A stretch of 64,000 bases of DNA, from the NCBI RefSeq assembly GCF_030815485.1, contig NZ_JAUSWV010000002.1:6820001-6884000 (forward strand). The letters are read 5' to 3'. Under the pieces are notes generated by a model. The model ran no database searches. It was not told where the DNA came from and saw only the letters and a list, made by a program, of their open reading frames with translations. Of the stretch, positions 8,783-16,380 are shown in pieces. The translations under genes were made by a program, and so were the position numbers. Position 1 is the stretch's first letter. The number at the start of each line of letters is the position of its first letter. The DNA is from Streptomyces rishiriensis (GTDB lineage Bacteria > Actinomycetota > Actinomycetes > Streptomycetales > Streptomycetaceae).

Positions 8783-8893
8783 GGCACTGAGTGCCAGAAC
8801 TTGGTCTCAGCTGAAATCTTTACGTAACACATGAGCGATGATCGATCGAACGAGCCCTGAAATGTGCGCGAAAACGGGCTCTGACATGCCAAA

Positions 8894-8917
8894 ACGGCCA
8901 CCCGGTGGGGTGGCCGT
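8894..8917 (-). terminator. Intrinsic terminator of the TetR gene
   Basis: ACGGCCACCC (8894-8903) pairs perfectly with GGGTGGCCGT (8908-8917) around a 4-nt loop. On the minus strand the stem runs into TTTT. It lies 33 nt past the tetR stop and upstream of the ccr promoter, so the two are separate transcripts. Confidence 0.8.
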
Positions 8918-8949
8918 CGTCACAGCGGAGAAAGGGTGCGGAGGGGTGC

Positions 8950-9765
8950 TCAGCGCTCCTTGAGAGCCTGCTCGATAGTGCGCATGACCTCGTCCAGCGA
9001 GGCGTCGGTGCGGGCGACCGTCACCAGGACCTCGCCGTGCGCGGAGACCGCCGCCGGGCTGGGCTGGGGGGCGCCGGCGCTGCTGCGGCCCGCTCCGATG
9101 CCCGTTCCGAACGTCTTCCGCACGATCGCGAAGGCATGGTCGAGCTGGGTCTCGACGTCGCCCTGCCCGCCGGCCCTGAGCCAGCGCCGCAGGACGTGGT
9201 TGTGGGCGGTGACCACGGCAGACGCGGCGACCTCGGCGAGCAGCGGATCGTCGTTGGCGTCGTCGTCGTGGGCGTGCTCGTCGAAGTGGCCGAGGAGATA
9301 ACGGGTGAAGAGGCGCTCGTAGCGGGCCACCGACGCGATCTCCGCCTCGCGCAGGGTGGGCACCTCGCGCGTCAGCTTGTAGCGGGCGACCGAGATCTCC
9401 GGCCGCGCCGCGTACATCTTCATGACCTCCTTGATGCCGCGGCACACCGTGTCGAGCGGATGCTCGTGCGCCGGGGCCGCGTTGAGCACGGCCTCCGCCC
9501 GGATCAGGGTGTCGTCGTGGTCGGGGAAGATCGCCTCTTCCTTGGAGCGGAAGTGACGGAAGAAGGTGCGGCGGGCGACTCCGGCCGCTGCCGCGATCTC
9601 GTCGACGGTGGTCGCCTCGTACCCCTTGGTCGCGAACAGCTCCATCGCCGCGGCCGCCAGTTCTCGGCGCATCTTGAGCCGCTGGGCTGCCGCGCGGCTG
9701 CCCGCGGCACTCTCCGGCGCGTCGGGCGTGGCTGGTGTACGTGAGGACCTGGCGGGCTGGGGCAT
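8950..9765 (-). CDS. TetR-family regulator of the acyl-CoA genes
   Basis: A 271-residue TetR regulator. The helix-turn-helix is at residues 52-74 (T-T-V-D-E-I-A-A-A-A-G-V-A-R-R-T-F-F-R-H-F). The long C-terminal half should bind a ligand and dimerise, and an extra tail of about 50 residues rich in A, S, P and G precedes the last helix. Wedged between the 3-hydroxybutyryl-CoA dehydrogenase and ccr on the same strand, it probably senses an acyl-CoA and controls one or both; this is inferred from position and from palindromes in both upstream regions. The ATG at 9765 has no clear Shine-Dalgarno; an ATG at 9783 would add six residues. Confidence 0.85.
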   Translation of the reverse strand: MPQPARSSRTPATPDAPESAAGSRAAAQRLKMRRELAAAAMELFATKGYEATTVDEIAAAAGVARRTFFRHFRSKEEAIFPDHDDTLIRAEAVLNAAPAHEHPLDTVCRGIKEVMKMYAARPEISVARYKLTREVPTLREAEIASVARYERLFTRYLLGHFDEHAHDDDANDDPLLAEVAASAVVTAHNHVLRRWLRAGGQGDVETQLDHAFAIVRKTFGTGIGAGRSSAGAPQPSPAAVSAHGEVLVTVARTDASLDEVMRTIEQALKER

Positions 9766-9814
9766 GACCCGAACGTACTGCATGTGCGCAGCTCGGTGCG
9801 CGTGTCCGGGGTAT

Positions 9815-9837
9815 CCCCCGCCCTCGACGGGCGGGGG
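9815..9837. terminator. GC-rich hairpin after the hydroxybutyryl-CoA dehydrogenase gene
   Basis: CCCCCGCCC (9815-9823) pairs with GGGCGGGGG (9829-9837) around a 5-nt loop. It sits 65 nt past the dehydrogenase stop and 50 nt before the TetR start, with no T tract. It may reduce read-through rather than end transcription fully. Confidence 0.6.
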
Positions 9838-9901
9838 CCCCAGGGCGGGGTCGAGCAGCCCGCCCCAGTCCTCCTGCGCGCGCAGCCGGTCGCCGATGCC
9901 G

Positions 9902-11707
9902 TCAGCGGCGGGCATATTCGCGGAAGCCGCGGCCGGTCTTGCGGCCGAGGCAGCCCGCGGCCACCAGGTGCTCCAGGAGCGGGGCCGGGGCCAGGCCCGG
10001 GTCCCGGAACTCGCGGTGCAGCACCTTCTCGATCGCCAGCGAGACGTCGAGTCCGACGACGTCCAGCAGCTCGAAGGGGCCCATCGGATAGCCGCCGCCC
10101 AGCTTCATCGCCGCGTCGATGTCGTCGAGGGAGGCGTAGTGCTCCTGCACCATCTTGATCGCGTTGTTGAGGTACGGGAAGAGCAGCGCGTTCACGATGA
10201 AGCCCGCGCGGTCCCCGCAGTCCACCGCGTGCTTCTTGATCCGGCCGCACACCTCGCGGACCGTCGCGTGGACGTCCTCGGCCGTCAGCACCGTACGCAC
10301 CACCTCGACCAGCTTCATCGCCGGCGCCGGGTTGAAGAAGTGCATCCCGATCACGTCCTGCGGGCGCGAGGTGGCGCGGGCGCAGGCGACGACCGGCAGG
10401 GAGGAGGTCGTCGTGGCGAGGACCGCGCCGGGCTTGCACACCTTGTCCAGCGTCGCGAACAGCTGCTGCTTGACCTCCAGGTCCTCGGCGACCGCCTCGA
10501 GCGCCAGGTCGACGTCGGCGAAGGCGTCGTAGGAGCCGGCCGGAGTGACCCGGTCCAGGATCCGAGCGGCGGCCTCCGCGGTCAGCCGGCCCTTGTCGAC
10601 CGAGCGGGAGAGCGACTTGCCGATCCGGGCCTTGGCGGTCTGCGCCTTCTCCTCGCTGCGGGCGGCGAGGACGACGTCGTAGCCGGCCTTGGCGAAGACC
10701 TCGGCGATGCCGGAGGCCATGGTGCCGGAGCCGGCCACACCGACCGAGTGGACCGGACGGCCGGGGGCCCCGCCGGCGCCGGACAGGGGCGTCAGCGCGT
10801 CCGCGACGACCGTCGCGCTGCCCGGGGCGTCGTAGGAGTAGAAGCCGCGGCCCGACTTGCGGCCGGTCAGGCCCGCCTCGCTGAGCTGCTTGAGGATCGG
10901 CGCGGGGGCGTGCAGCCGGTCCTGGGACTCGCTGTACATGGCCTCCAGGACCGTACGGGCCGTGTCGACGCCGATCAGGTCGAGCAGGGCGAGCGGGCCC
11001 ATCGGCAGTCCGCAGCCCAGCCGCATCGCCGCGTCGATGTCCTCACGGGAGGCGTACCGGGCCTCGTACATCGCGGCGGCCTGGTTGAGGTAGCCGAACA
11101 GCAGGCCGTCGGCGACGAAGCCGGGGCGGTCGCCGACCGCGACCGGCTCCTTGCCGAGGTCCAGGGCGAGGTTGGTGACGGCGGTGACCGCGGTGGGCGC
11201 GGTCAGCACCGAGGAGACGACCTCGACCAGCTTCATGGCCGGCGCCGGGTTGAAGAAGTGCAGGCCCAACACCCGCTCCGGACGCGCCGAGTCGGCGGCG
11301 AGCCGGGTCACGGAGAGCGCGTTGGTGCCGGTGGCGAGGATGGTCTCGGGCCGCACCAGCCCGTCCAGCTCGCGGAAGATCTGCTGCTTGATCTCGTACG
11401 ACTCCGGCGCCACCTCGATGACGAGGTCGGCGTCGGCCGCGGTGCGCAGATCGGTGGAGACGCGGACGCGGGCCAGGGCCGCCGTGCGCTCCTGCTCGGT
11501 GAGCCGGCCGCGCTGCACGGCGCGGGCGGTGGAGGCCTCCAGCGTGGCGAGCGACCGCGCGGCCTGGGCCTCGCTGATGTCGATGCCGACCACCTCGCGC
11601 CCGGCCTTGGCCAGGACCTCGGTGATGCCGGTGCCCATGGTGCCGAGGCCGATGACGGCGATCGTCTGGAGCGGGGACAGAGGGGTGTCGGACAGGGGAG
11701 CGGCCAT
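9902..11707 (-). CDS. Duplicated 3-hydroxybutyryl-CoA dehydrogenase
   Basis: A 601-residue fusion of two complete 3-hydroxyacyl-CoA dehydrogenases. The first half starts with G-L-G-T-M-G near residue 20. The second starts near residue 310 with G-S-G-T-M-A, where the third glycine of G-x-G-x-x-G is alanine. Each half has H-F-F-N-P-A-P-A-M-K-L-V-E-V, which holds the catalytic histidine, and a C-terminal helical domain with M-G-P-[LF]-[AE]-L-L-D. The family interconverts acetoacetyl-CoA or other 3-oxoacyl-CoAs with (S)-3-hydroxyacyl-CoA using NAD(H), which fits feeding crotonyl-CoA formation. The ATG at 11707 has GGAG at 7 nt. It is transcribed toward tetR and ccr but has its own hairpin. Confidence 0.9.
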   Translation of the reverse strand: MAAPLSDTPLSPLQTIAVIGLGTMGTGITEVLAKAGREVVGIDISEAQAARSLATLEASTARAVQRGRLTEQERTAALARVRVSTDLRTAADADLVIEVAPESYEIKQQIFRELDGLVRPETILATGTNALSVTRLAADSARPERVLGLHFFNPAPAMKLVEVVSSVLTAPTAVTAVTNLALDLGKEPVAVGDRPGFVADGLLFGYLNQAAAMYEARYASREDIDAAMRLGCGLPMGPLALLDLIGVDTARTVLEAMYSESQDRLHAPAPILKQLSEAGLTGRKSGRGFYSYDAPGSATVVADALTPLSGAGGAPGRPVHSVGVAGSGTMASGIAEVFAKAGYDVVLAARSEEKAQTAKARIGKSLSRSVDKGRLTAEAAARILDRVTPAGSYDAFADVDLALEAVAEDLEVKQQLFATLDKVCKPGAVLATTTSSLPVVACARATSRPQDVIGMHFFNPAPAMKLVEVVRTVLTAEDVHATVREVCGRIKKHAVDCGDRAGFIVNALLFPYLNNAIKMVQEHYASLDDIDAAMKLGGGYPMGPFELLDVVGLDVSLAIEKVLHREFRDPGLAPAPLLEHLVAAGCLGRKTGRGFREYARR

Positions 11708-11828
11708 CGCGGGACTCCAGGAATGAGGTGACGACTGGGAACGCGCCCGGGTGCGCCGAGCGGCCCTTGCGGGGCCCGGGCGCACCGGGTGCGGAGAAGG
11801 AGTTGCGGGTGTTGCCGGGCTGACGAGC

Positions 11829-11873
11829 GCACACGCCCGGAGCCGTCGCCGAGGGCGTGCACACGCCCGGAGC
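11829..11873. repeat. Perfect 15-bp direct repeat, 30-bp period
   Basis: GCACACGCCCGGAGC occurs at 11829-11843 and again at 11859-11873. The 30-bp period is about three helical turns, so both copies face the same side of DNA. They lie 122-166 bp upstream of the dehydrogenase start, as an activator or operator pair might. Confidence 0.55.
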
Positions 11874-11983
11874 GAACGGCGGATCCGACCGGCCCTGTCC
11901 CGAGGCCGGGTCGTACAGCGGTACAGGTGGTACCGAACCGACTTCTCGCGGCGACTGCGTCACCAGGCCACCACGAGAGGTGA

Positions 11984-12002
11984 AGCGAGTGATTGACTCG
12001 CT
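11984..12002. promoter_or_regulatory. 19-bp palindrome, candidate TetR operator
   Basis: AGCGAGT (11984-11990) and ACTCGCT (11996-12002) are perfect inverted arms around 5 bp. Size and spacing suit a TetR-type dimer. It differs from the palindromes at the ccr promoter, so the binding protein is uncertain. Confidence 0.4.
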
Positions 12003-12130
12003 CGTATGAGCTTAACCGGTGGGTAACGAGCGCGCCAGCCCCTGGGGCTGTGACCTGTTCCGCTCGAACGCCGGTCGCCGACGAGGCTGACCGGGTGCCC
12101 GGTTCGTGTTCGAGCGCACGGTACAGCCCC

Positions 12131-12136
12131 TAGGCT
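12131..12136 (+). promoter_or_regulatory. -10 box for a leaderless transcript
   Basis: TAGGCT lies exactly 6 nt before the ATG at 12143 with no Shine-Dalgarno between, so transcription should start at or next to the start codon. TTCGAG, 16 bp upstream, is a weak -35. The same box and spacing occur before two genes near 28.3-28.6 kb. Confidence 0.5.
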
Positions 12137-12142
12137 CGGTCC

Positions 12143-12718
12143 ATGGACGAAGAGTTGCGATCACTCACGGAGCGCTTACGGCGCGAGTCCGGCGCGACGG
12201 CGGCGTACGAGCGGCTGGCGCGTACCGCGGACCACGACGAACTGGCGGGCGTGCTCACCGAGTCGGGGCGGCCGCTCTGGGCCCGCGAACTGGCCGCGTT
12301 CCGGCTGGGGTGCGCGGGCGACCGGCGCGCGTTCGAGGCGCTCGTCCTGCTGCTCAACCACCGCGATCCGCCGCGCTGCGCCTCCGCCGCCCACGCCCTG
12401 TCGCGGCTCGACGATCCCCGCACCGCCCGTGCCGCGGCCGCCCTGGCCACCAACGAACTGCGCGTCGCCTACGCCCTGCACCCGATCCGGCTGCTGGTGG
12501 ACCTGCGCGCACCCGAGTCCGTCCCCGCGCTGATCACGACTCTGCGGCGACGCCTGCGCCCGCACGACCCCTACCGCCGGGTGGCCCTCGCCTGCGTGGA
12601 GGGACTGGGCGCCCTGGCCGACGACCGCGCCCGACCGGTACTCAACGACGCCCTGGCCCACCCCGCCCTGGCGGAGGCGGCCGTACACGCGTTGGCGCGC
12701 ATCCCCGCGCAGAGGTGA
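12143..12718 (+). CDS. HEAT-repeat protein with a TTA codon
   Basis: 191 residues, mostly alpha-helical, with repeated paired helices of HEAT type (for example A-F-E-A-L-V-L-L-L-N-H-R-D, then A-S-A-A-H-A-L-S-R-L-D-D, then V-A-L-A-C-V-E-G-L-G-A-L-A-D). Such solenoids are usually binding scaffolds; no enzyme motif is visible and the partner is unknown. Leucine 12 is encoded by TTA (12176-12178), the only in-frame TTA I found in this window. In Streptomyces TTA is read by the bldA tRNA, so expression may be tied to development. A TAGGCT box 6 nt before ATG suggests a leaderless mRNA. It is divergent from the dehydrogenase gene. Confidence 0.8.
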   Translation: MDEELRSLTERLRRESGATAAYERLARTADHDELAGVLTESGRPLWARELAAFRLGCAGDRRAFEALVLLLNHRDPPRCASAAHALSRLDDPRTARAAAALATNELRVAYALHPIRLLVDLRAPESVPALITTLRRRLRPHDPYRRVALACVEGLGALADDRARPVLNDALAHPALAEAAVHALARIPAQR

Positions 12719-12779
12719 GGACCACCGGCCGACGGGCAGCGGGCGGCCGGTGCCGGACGGGCCGTGTCGGGCGGCCGTG

Positions 12780-12963
12780 TCAGACGGGCAGGTGCGCGAG
12801 GTGCCGCACCTCGGGCGCCGCGACGCCCTGCACCTCGAAGGGCTCCTGGGTACGACTGCGGCAGCAGACCCCGGTAGGCGCTCTGCCGGCCGCGGACCCG
12901 GATCTCGGAGACGCGGCTCACCTCGGTGAGCGCCATGGGCCGCACGACGAGCGCGGACGTCAT
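12780..12963 (-). pseudogene. GNAT acetyltransferase remnant with internal deletion
   Basis: The first 38 codons from the ATG at 12963 read like a GNAT N-terminus (L-V-V-R-P-M, then I-R-V-R-G-R-Q-S-A-Y-R-G-L-L-P). About 100 codons that should follow are absent. In another frame the sequence then resumes as a GNAT-type C-terminus, E-P-F-E-V-Q-G-V-A-A-P-E-V-R, and reaches TGA at 12780. The acetyl-CoA loop (R/Q-x-x-G-x-G/A) is lost, so no active product is expected. The start overlaps the RidA stop in ATGA, so the intact gene was once translationally coupled to ridA. Confidence 0.65.
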
Positions 12964-13358
12964 GCGCTCAGCACCGCGAAGGCCTCGATCTCCATCAGGA
13001 AGTCCGGGTGGATCAGGGCGGCGACCTGCACGGCCGAGGCGGCCGGGAGGCGGTCGTCGGGTATGTGGGCGGTGCGGGCCGCGCGGATCGCGGGCATATG
13101 GGCCATGTCTGTGACGAAATAGGTGAGTTTGACGACGTCGTCGAAGGTCGCGCCGGCCGCGGCGAGGCAGCGGCGCAGGTTCTCGAAGACCTGGCGGGCC
13201 TGGGCCTCCGGGTCGCCCTCGCCGACCAGCCTGCGGTGTTCGTCGAGCGGGAGCTGACCGGCGACGGCCACGAAACGGCCGGTGCCCATCACCACATGGG
13301 AGTACTGGGCCGCGGCGGCGACCCCGTCGGGGGCGGTGATCCTGGTCGGTTCGCTCAT
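12960..13358 (-). CDS. RidA-family (YjgF/UK114) protein
   Basis: 132 residues with the Rid fold. Family proteins hydrolyse reactive imines/enamines such as 2-aminoacrylate from PLP enzymes. A-G-Q-L-P-L-D near residue 40, Q-V-F-E-N-L-R-R, a central V-K-L-T-Y-F-V-T and the C-terminal E-I-E-A-F-A-V-L are typical. The active-site arginine of true RidA is not obvious in I-H-P-D-F-L-M-E-I-E, so it may belong to another Rid subgroup. The ATG at 13358 is chosen over a start six codons upstream because it fits the family N-terminus. The only co-transcribed neighbour is the GNAT remnant. Confidence 0.82.
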   Translation of the reverse strand: MSEPTRITAPDGVAAAAQYSHVVMGTGRFVAVAGQLPLDEHRRLVGEGDPEAQARQVFENLRRCLAAAGATFDDVVKLTYFVTDMAHMPAIRAARTAHIPDDRLPAASAVQVAALIHPDFLMEIEAFAVLSA

Positions 13359-13413
13359 GCGTCCATGGTGGACCACGGGTCCGACAACGCCCCCGACGGG
13401 TCGCGGTCAGCGC

Positions 13414-14988
13414 TCAGCCACGGAACCCCAGCAGCCCGTGCAGCGTCGAGCCGTGGGCGGTGCGTGAGGCGACCTTCGCGGCCGGCGGCTTCGGGTCGGG
13501 CTGCGCCTTGCACACCGCGTCGACCCCGCCGGTCCCGCGCGGCACGGTGCCGTCGGCCAGGTACGCCGCCAGATGCTTGTCCAGGCAGGTGTTCCCGCTC
13601 AGCGTGATGCCGTGGTTCTGGCCGCCCTCCTCGACGACGAGGCTCGAGTCGCGCAGCAGCGCGTGGACCGTCGCACCGCCCTCGTAGGGAGTGGCCGCGT
13701 CGTCCGTCGCCTGGAACAGCAGGGCCGGCGGCAGCTCGCCGTTGGTGAGGTTCACCGGTCCCACCGGCCCGGTCGGCCAGAACGCGCACGGCGCGTTGTA
13801 CCAGGCGTTGTTCCAGGTCATGAAGGGCGCCTTCGCGTACGCCGACCAGTTGTCCGTGCGCCACTCGTCCCAGTCGCGCGGCCAGAAGGCGTCGCGGCAC
13901 TGCACCGAGGTGTAGACGCTGTAGCCGTTGTCACCGGCGGTGTCGACGGCGGCGAAGTTCTCGTAGGCCTCGACCAACGGCTCGGTGTCCTTGCGGTTCA
14001 CGTATGCCGCGAACGCCTCGGCCAGGTGGGGCCAGTAGCCGTTGTAGTAGCCGCCGGGCAGGAAGGTGTCCTCCAGCTCCGAGGCGCCCACCCTGCCGCC
14101 GGCCGGCTTCCCGGCGAGGGCCGCCCGCATCGCGTACCACTTGGTCTCGACCTGCTCCGGGTCGGTGCCGAGCCCGTACGTCTTGTCGTACCTGGCGATC
14201 CAGGCCATCAGGGCGCGGTGCCGGTCGTTGAAGGCCAGGTCCTGGGTGAGGTTGTCCTCGTACCAGACGCCGGTGGGGTCGACGACCGAGTCCAGGACGA
14301 GGCGCCGTACCCGCTGCGGGTAGAGCTTGGCGTACACCGCGCCGAGGTAGGTGCCGTACGAGTAGCCGAAGTAGTTCAGCCGCGGCGCGCGGACCGCGGC
14401 GCGGATCGCGTCCATGTCCCGTACGGCGCTGACCGTGTCGATGTACGGCAGCACGCGCGCGTACTTCTTCGCGCAGGCCGTCGCGAAGGACCGGGCGCGG
14501 GCGATGTTCGCCTCCTCGATCGCCTCGGTGCTGGGCACGGAGTCCGGGCGCACGGAGGCGAAGTGGCCGGGGGCGCAGTCCAGCGCGGGCGTGCTCTTGC
14601 CCACCCCGCGCGGGTCGAAGCCGATGACGTCGTACTGGGCCGACACCGCCTTCGGCAGCGCCGAGGCGACGAACCCGGCCAGGCTCAGTCCCCGGCCGCC
14701 CGGGCCGCCGGGGTCGACCAGCAGCGGGCCCTGGTACGTCTTCGCGGTGTGCGGGACGCGGGACAGCGCCAGCGTGATCTGCTCGCCGCTCGGCCGCTGG
14801 TGGTCGAGCGGCACCTTCAGGGACGCGCACTGGAGTGTCGGCTGCCCGGTGGTGCCACACCCCTTCCAGGTGAGCGCCGCGCGGGCCGGCTCCGGCGAGT
14901 GCGAAGGGCTCGCGCCGGCGGGCACGGCCGTGACCGTCCCGGCCACGACGACGGCGGCAGCGCACAGCACGGCTGCGCGTTGGTTCAT
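13414..14988 (-). CDS. Secreted tripeptidyl-aminopeptidase-like hydrolase
   Basis: 524 residues with a Sec signal peptide: N-Q-R, a hydrophobic core at residues 5-22, and A-G-A-S as probable cleavage site. The alpha/beta-hydrolase fold shows oxyanion region D-P-G-G-P-G-G near 92-98, nucleophile G-Y-S-Y-G with Ser210, acid in A-T-D-D-A-A-T-P and histidine in G-Q-N-H-G-I-T near the end. Streptomyces relatives (SlpD/E and Tap types) remove N-terminal tripeptides or small hydrophobic groups outside the cell. The ATG has GGGAG 6 nt upstream. It stands alone between RidA and the radical SAM gene. Family is clear; substrate is not. Confidence 0.88.
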   Translation of the reverse strand: MNQRAAVLCAAAVVVAGTVTAVPAGASPSHSPEPARAALTWKGCGTTGQPTLQCASLKVPLDHQRPSGEQITLALSRVPHTAKTYQGPLLVDPGGPGGRGLSLAGFVASALPKAVSAQYDVIGFDPRGVGKSTPALDCAPGHFASVRPDSVPSTEAIEEANIARARSFATACAKKYARVLPYIDTVSAVRDMDAIRAAVRAPRLNYFGYSYGTYLGAVYAKLYPQRVRRLVLDSVVDPTGVWYEDNLTQDLAFNDRHRALMAWIARYDKTYGLGTDPEQVETKWYAMRAALAGKPAGGRVGASELEDTFLPGGYYNGYWPHLAEAFAAYVNRKDTEPLVEAYENFAAVDTAGDNGYSVYTSVQCRDAFWPRDWDEWRTDNWSAYAKAPFMTWNNAWYNAPCAFWPTGPVGPVNLTNGELPPALLFQATDDAATPYEGGATVHALLRDSSLVVEEGGQNHGITLSGNTCLDKHLAAYLADGTVPRGTGGVDAVCKAQPDPKPPAAKVASRTAHGSTLHGLLGFRG

Positions 14989-15135
14989 GGAGTGCTCCCG
15001 AGGCGACGGAGGGGCCGGAGGTGGTCGGACCGCACAGGTCACGGCCCTCGCCGCATCGTCCCGGGAACAGCGTCCCGCAGAACCTGTTCCGGCGTCGATT
15101 GACCCTTTCGGGTCGCCGGATGCGCTCGAACGCGC

Positions 15136-16179
15136 TCAGATCAGCGAGAGCTGGGTCGGCCCGGACCCGGCCGGCTCCTGCACCGGCTCGGGCCGCGGGA
15201 TCCTGCGCGGCATCCCCGCGCGCGTGGGGCCGATCCCGTACTCCTCGGCCAGCTCGTGCACCTGACGGGTGATCCGTCGCTGGTACCACTTCGGGGCGTA
15301 GGCGCCGTCCGCGTACAGCCGCTCGTACCGGCGGACCAGAGAGGGGTGGTGCTGCCCGAGCCAGGCCATGAACCACTCGCGGGCGCCGGGGCGCAGATGC
15401 AGCGCGAGCGGGGTGACGGAGGTGGCCCCGGAGGCCGCGATCGCCCGCACGGTGGCGCGCAGCTGGGCCGGCTCGTCACCGAGGAACGGGATCACCGGCG
15501 CCATCAGCACCCCGCAGCCGATCCCGTGGTCGGTGAGGGTCCGCACCACGTCCAGGCGCCGCTCGGGGGCGGGCGTGCCCGGCTCGACGGTGCGCCACAG
15601 CTCGGTGTCGATGAAGCCGACGGAGACCGAGACGCCGACGTCGGTGGTCCGGGCGGACTCCCGCAGCAGGTCCAGGTCGCGCAGGATCAGGGTGCCCTTG
15701 GTCAGGATGGAGAAGGGGTTCGACCGGTCGCGCAGGGCGGCCAGGATGCCCGGCATCAGCCGGTAGCGGCCCTCCGCGCGCTGGTAGCAGTCGACGTTCG
15801 TGCCCATCGCGACGTGCTCCCCGTGCCAGCGGGGCGAGGCCAGCTGGCGGCGCAGCAGGTCCGGCGCGTTCACCTTGACGACGATCTGGGTGTCGAATCC
15901 GGTGCCGGTGTCGAGGTCGAGATAGCTGTGCGTCTTGCGGGCGAAGCAGTAGACGCACGCGTGCGTGCAGCCCCGGTAGGGGTTCACCGTCCACTCGAAC
16001 GGCATCCGGGAGGCACCCGGCACCCGGTTGAGGATCGAGCGGGCCCGGATCTCGTGGAAGGTGATGCCGGCGAACTCGGGCGTGTCGAACGTCCTGGTCG
16101 TGACCGCGTCCGCGGCGAACAGCGCGGCATCGGCCGGCCGGTCGTGGCGGGCCTCCACGGTGAGGTTGTCCCAGCGCAT
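15136..16179 (-). CDS. Rv2578c-family radical SAM protein
   Basis: 347 residues. The cluster motif C-x3-C-x2-C is at C71, C75 and C78 (G-C-T-H-A-C-V-Y-C-F-A-R-K), within a radical SAM TIM barrel that also shows L-T-K-G-T-L-I-L-R-D and V-S-V-S-V-G-F. The motif places it with SPL-like and Rv2578c-type proteins, whose reaction is unknown as far as I know; a DNA-repair role is often suspected. GAGGAGG stands 4 nt before the ATG at 16179. A GAAC-N4-GTTC box lies 33 nt upstream, matching the actinobacterial LexA site, so DNA-damage control is plausible. The gene is divergent from an SRPBCC gene. Confidence 0.87.
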   Translation of the reverse strand: MRWDNLTVEARHDRPADAALFAADAVTTRTFDTPEFAGITFHEIRARSILNRVPGASRMPFEWTVNPYRGCTHACVYCFARKTHSYLDLDTGTGFDTQIVVKVNAPDLLRRQLASPRWHGEHVAMGTNVDCYQRAEGRYRLMPGILAALRDRSNPFSILTKGTLILRDLDLLRESARTTDVGVSVSVGFIDTELWRTVEPGTPAPERRLDVVRTLTDHGIGCGVLMAPVIPFLGDEPAQLRATVRAIAASGATSVTPLALHLRPGAREWFMAWLGQHHPSLVRRYERLYADGAYAPKWYQRRITRQVHELAEEYGIGPTRAGMPRRIPRPEPVQEPAGSGPTQLSLI

Positions 16180-16211
16180 GACGCCTCCTCGGTAGCACTG
16201 CCCCCACAATA

Positions 16212-16223
16212 GAACATGTGTTC
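16212..16223. promoter_or_regulatory. LexA/SOS-like box
   Basis: GAACATGTGTTC is a perfect 12-bp palindrome of the form GAAC-N4-GTTC, the core of actinobacterial SOS boxes. It lies 33-44 bp upstream of the radical SAM start and 158 bp from the divergent SRPBCC start, so it more likely serves the former. Flanking bases are less conserved. Confidence 0.5.
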
Positions 16224-16380
16224 CCATGATCGTGCGAGGGGTCTTTCGGAAGCTCTTTCCGATCGCCCCGCGATCGCTTCCGGGACCCCGATTTGGGCGG
16301 CCGTGGACCGGGGTGGTTGGCTTGCCCCGAACCTGAGGAACCCCGAACAACCCTGAACAACACGGACCTGGAGGAACCCC

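Larger units (their letters stand above)
11708..12142. other. Divergent control region between the dehydrogenase and the HEAT-repeat gene
   Basis: This 435-bp stretch has no coding signal. It holds an 8-bp inverted repeat (GGTGCGCC...GGCGCACC near 11752-11794), a perfect 15-bp direct repeat (11829-11873), a 19-bp palindrome (11984-12002), 7-bp inverted arms CGCTCGT/ACGAGCG (11999-12005 and 12026-12032), and the -10 box of the plus-strand gene at its right end. Confidence 0.5.
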
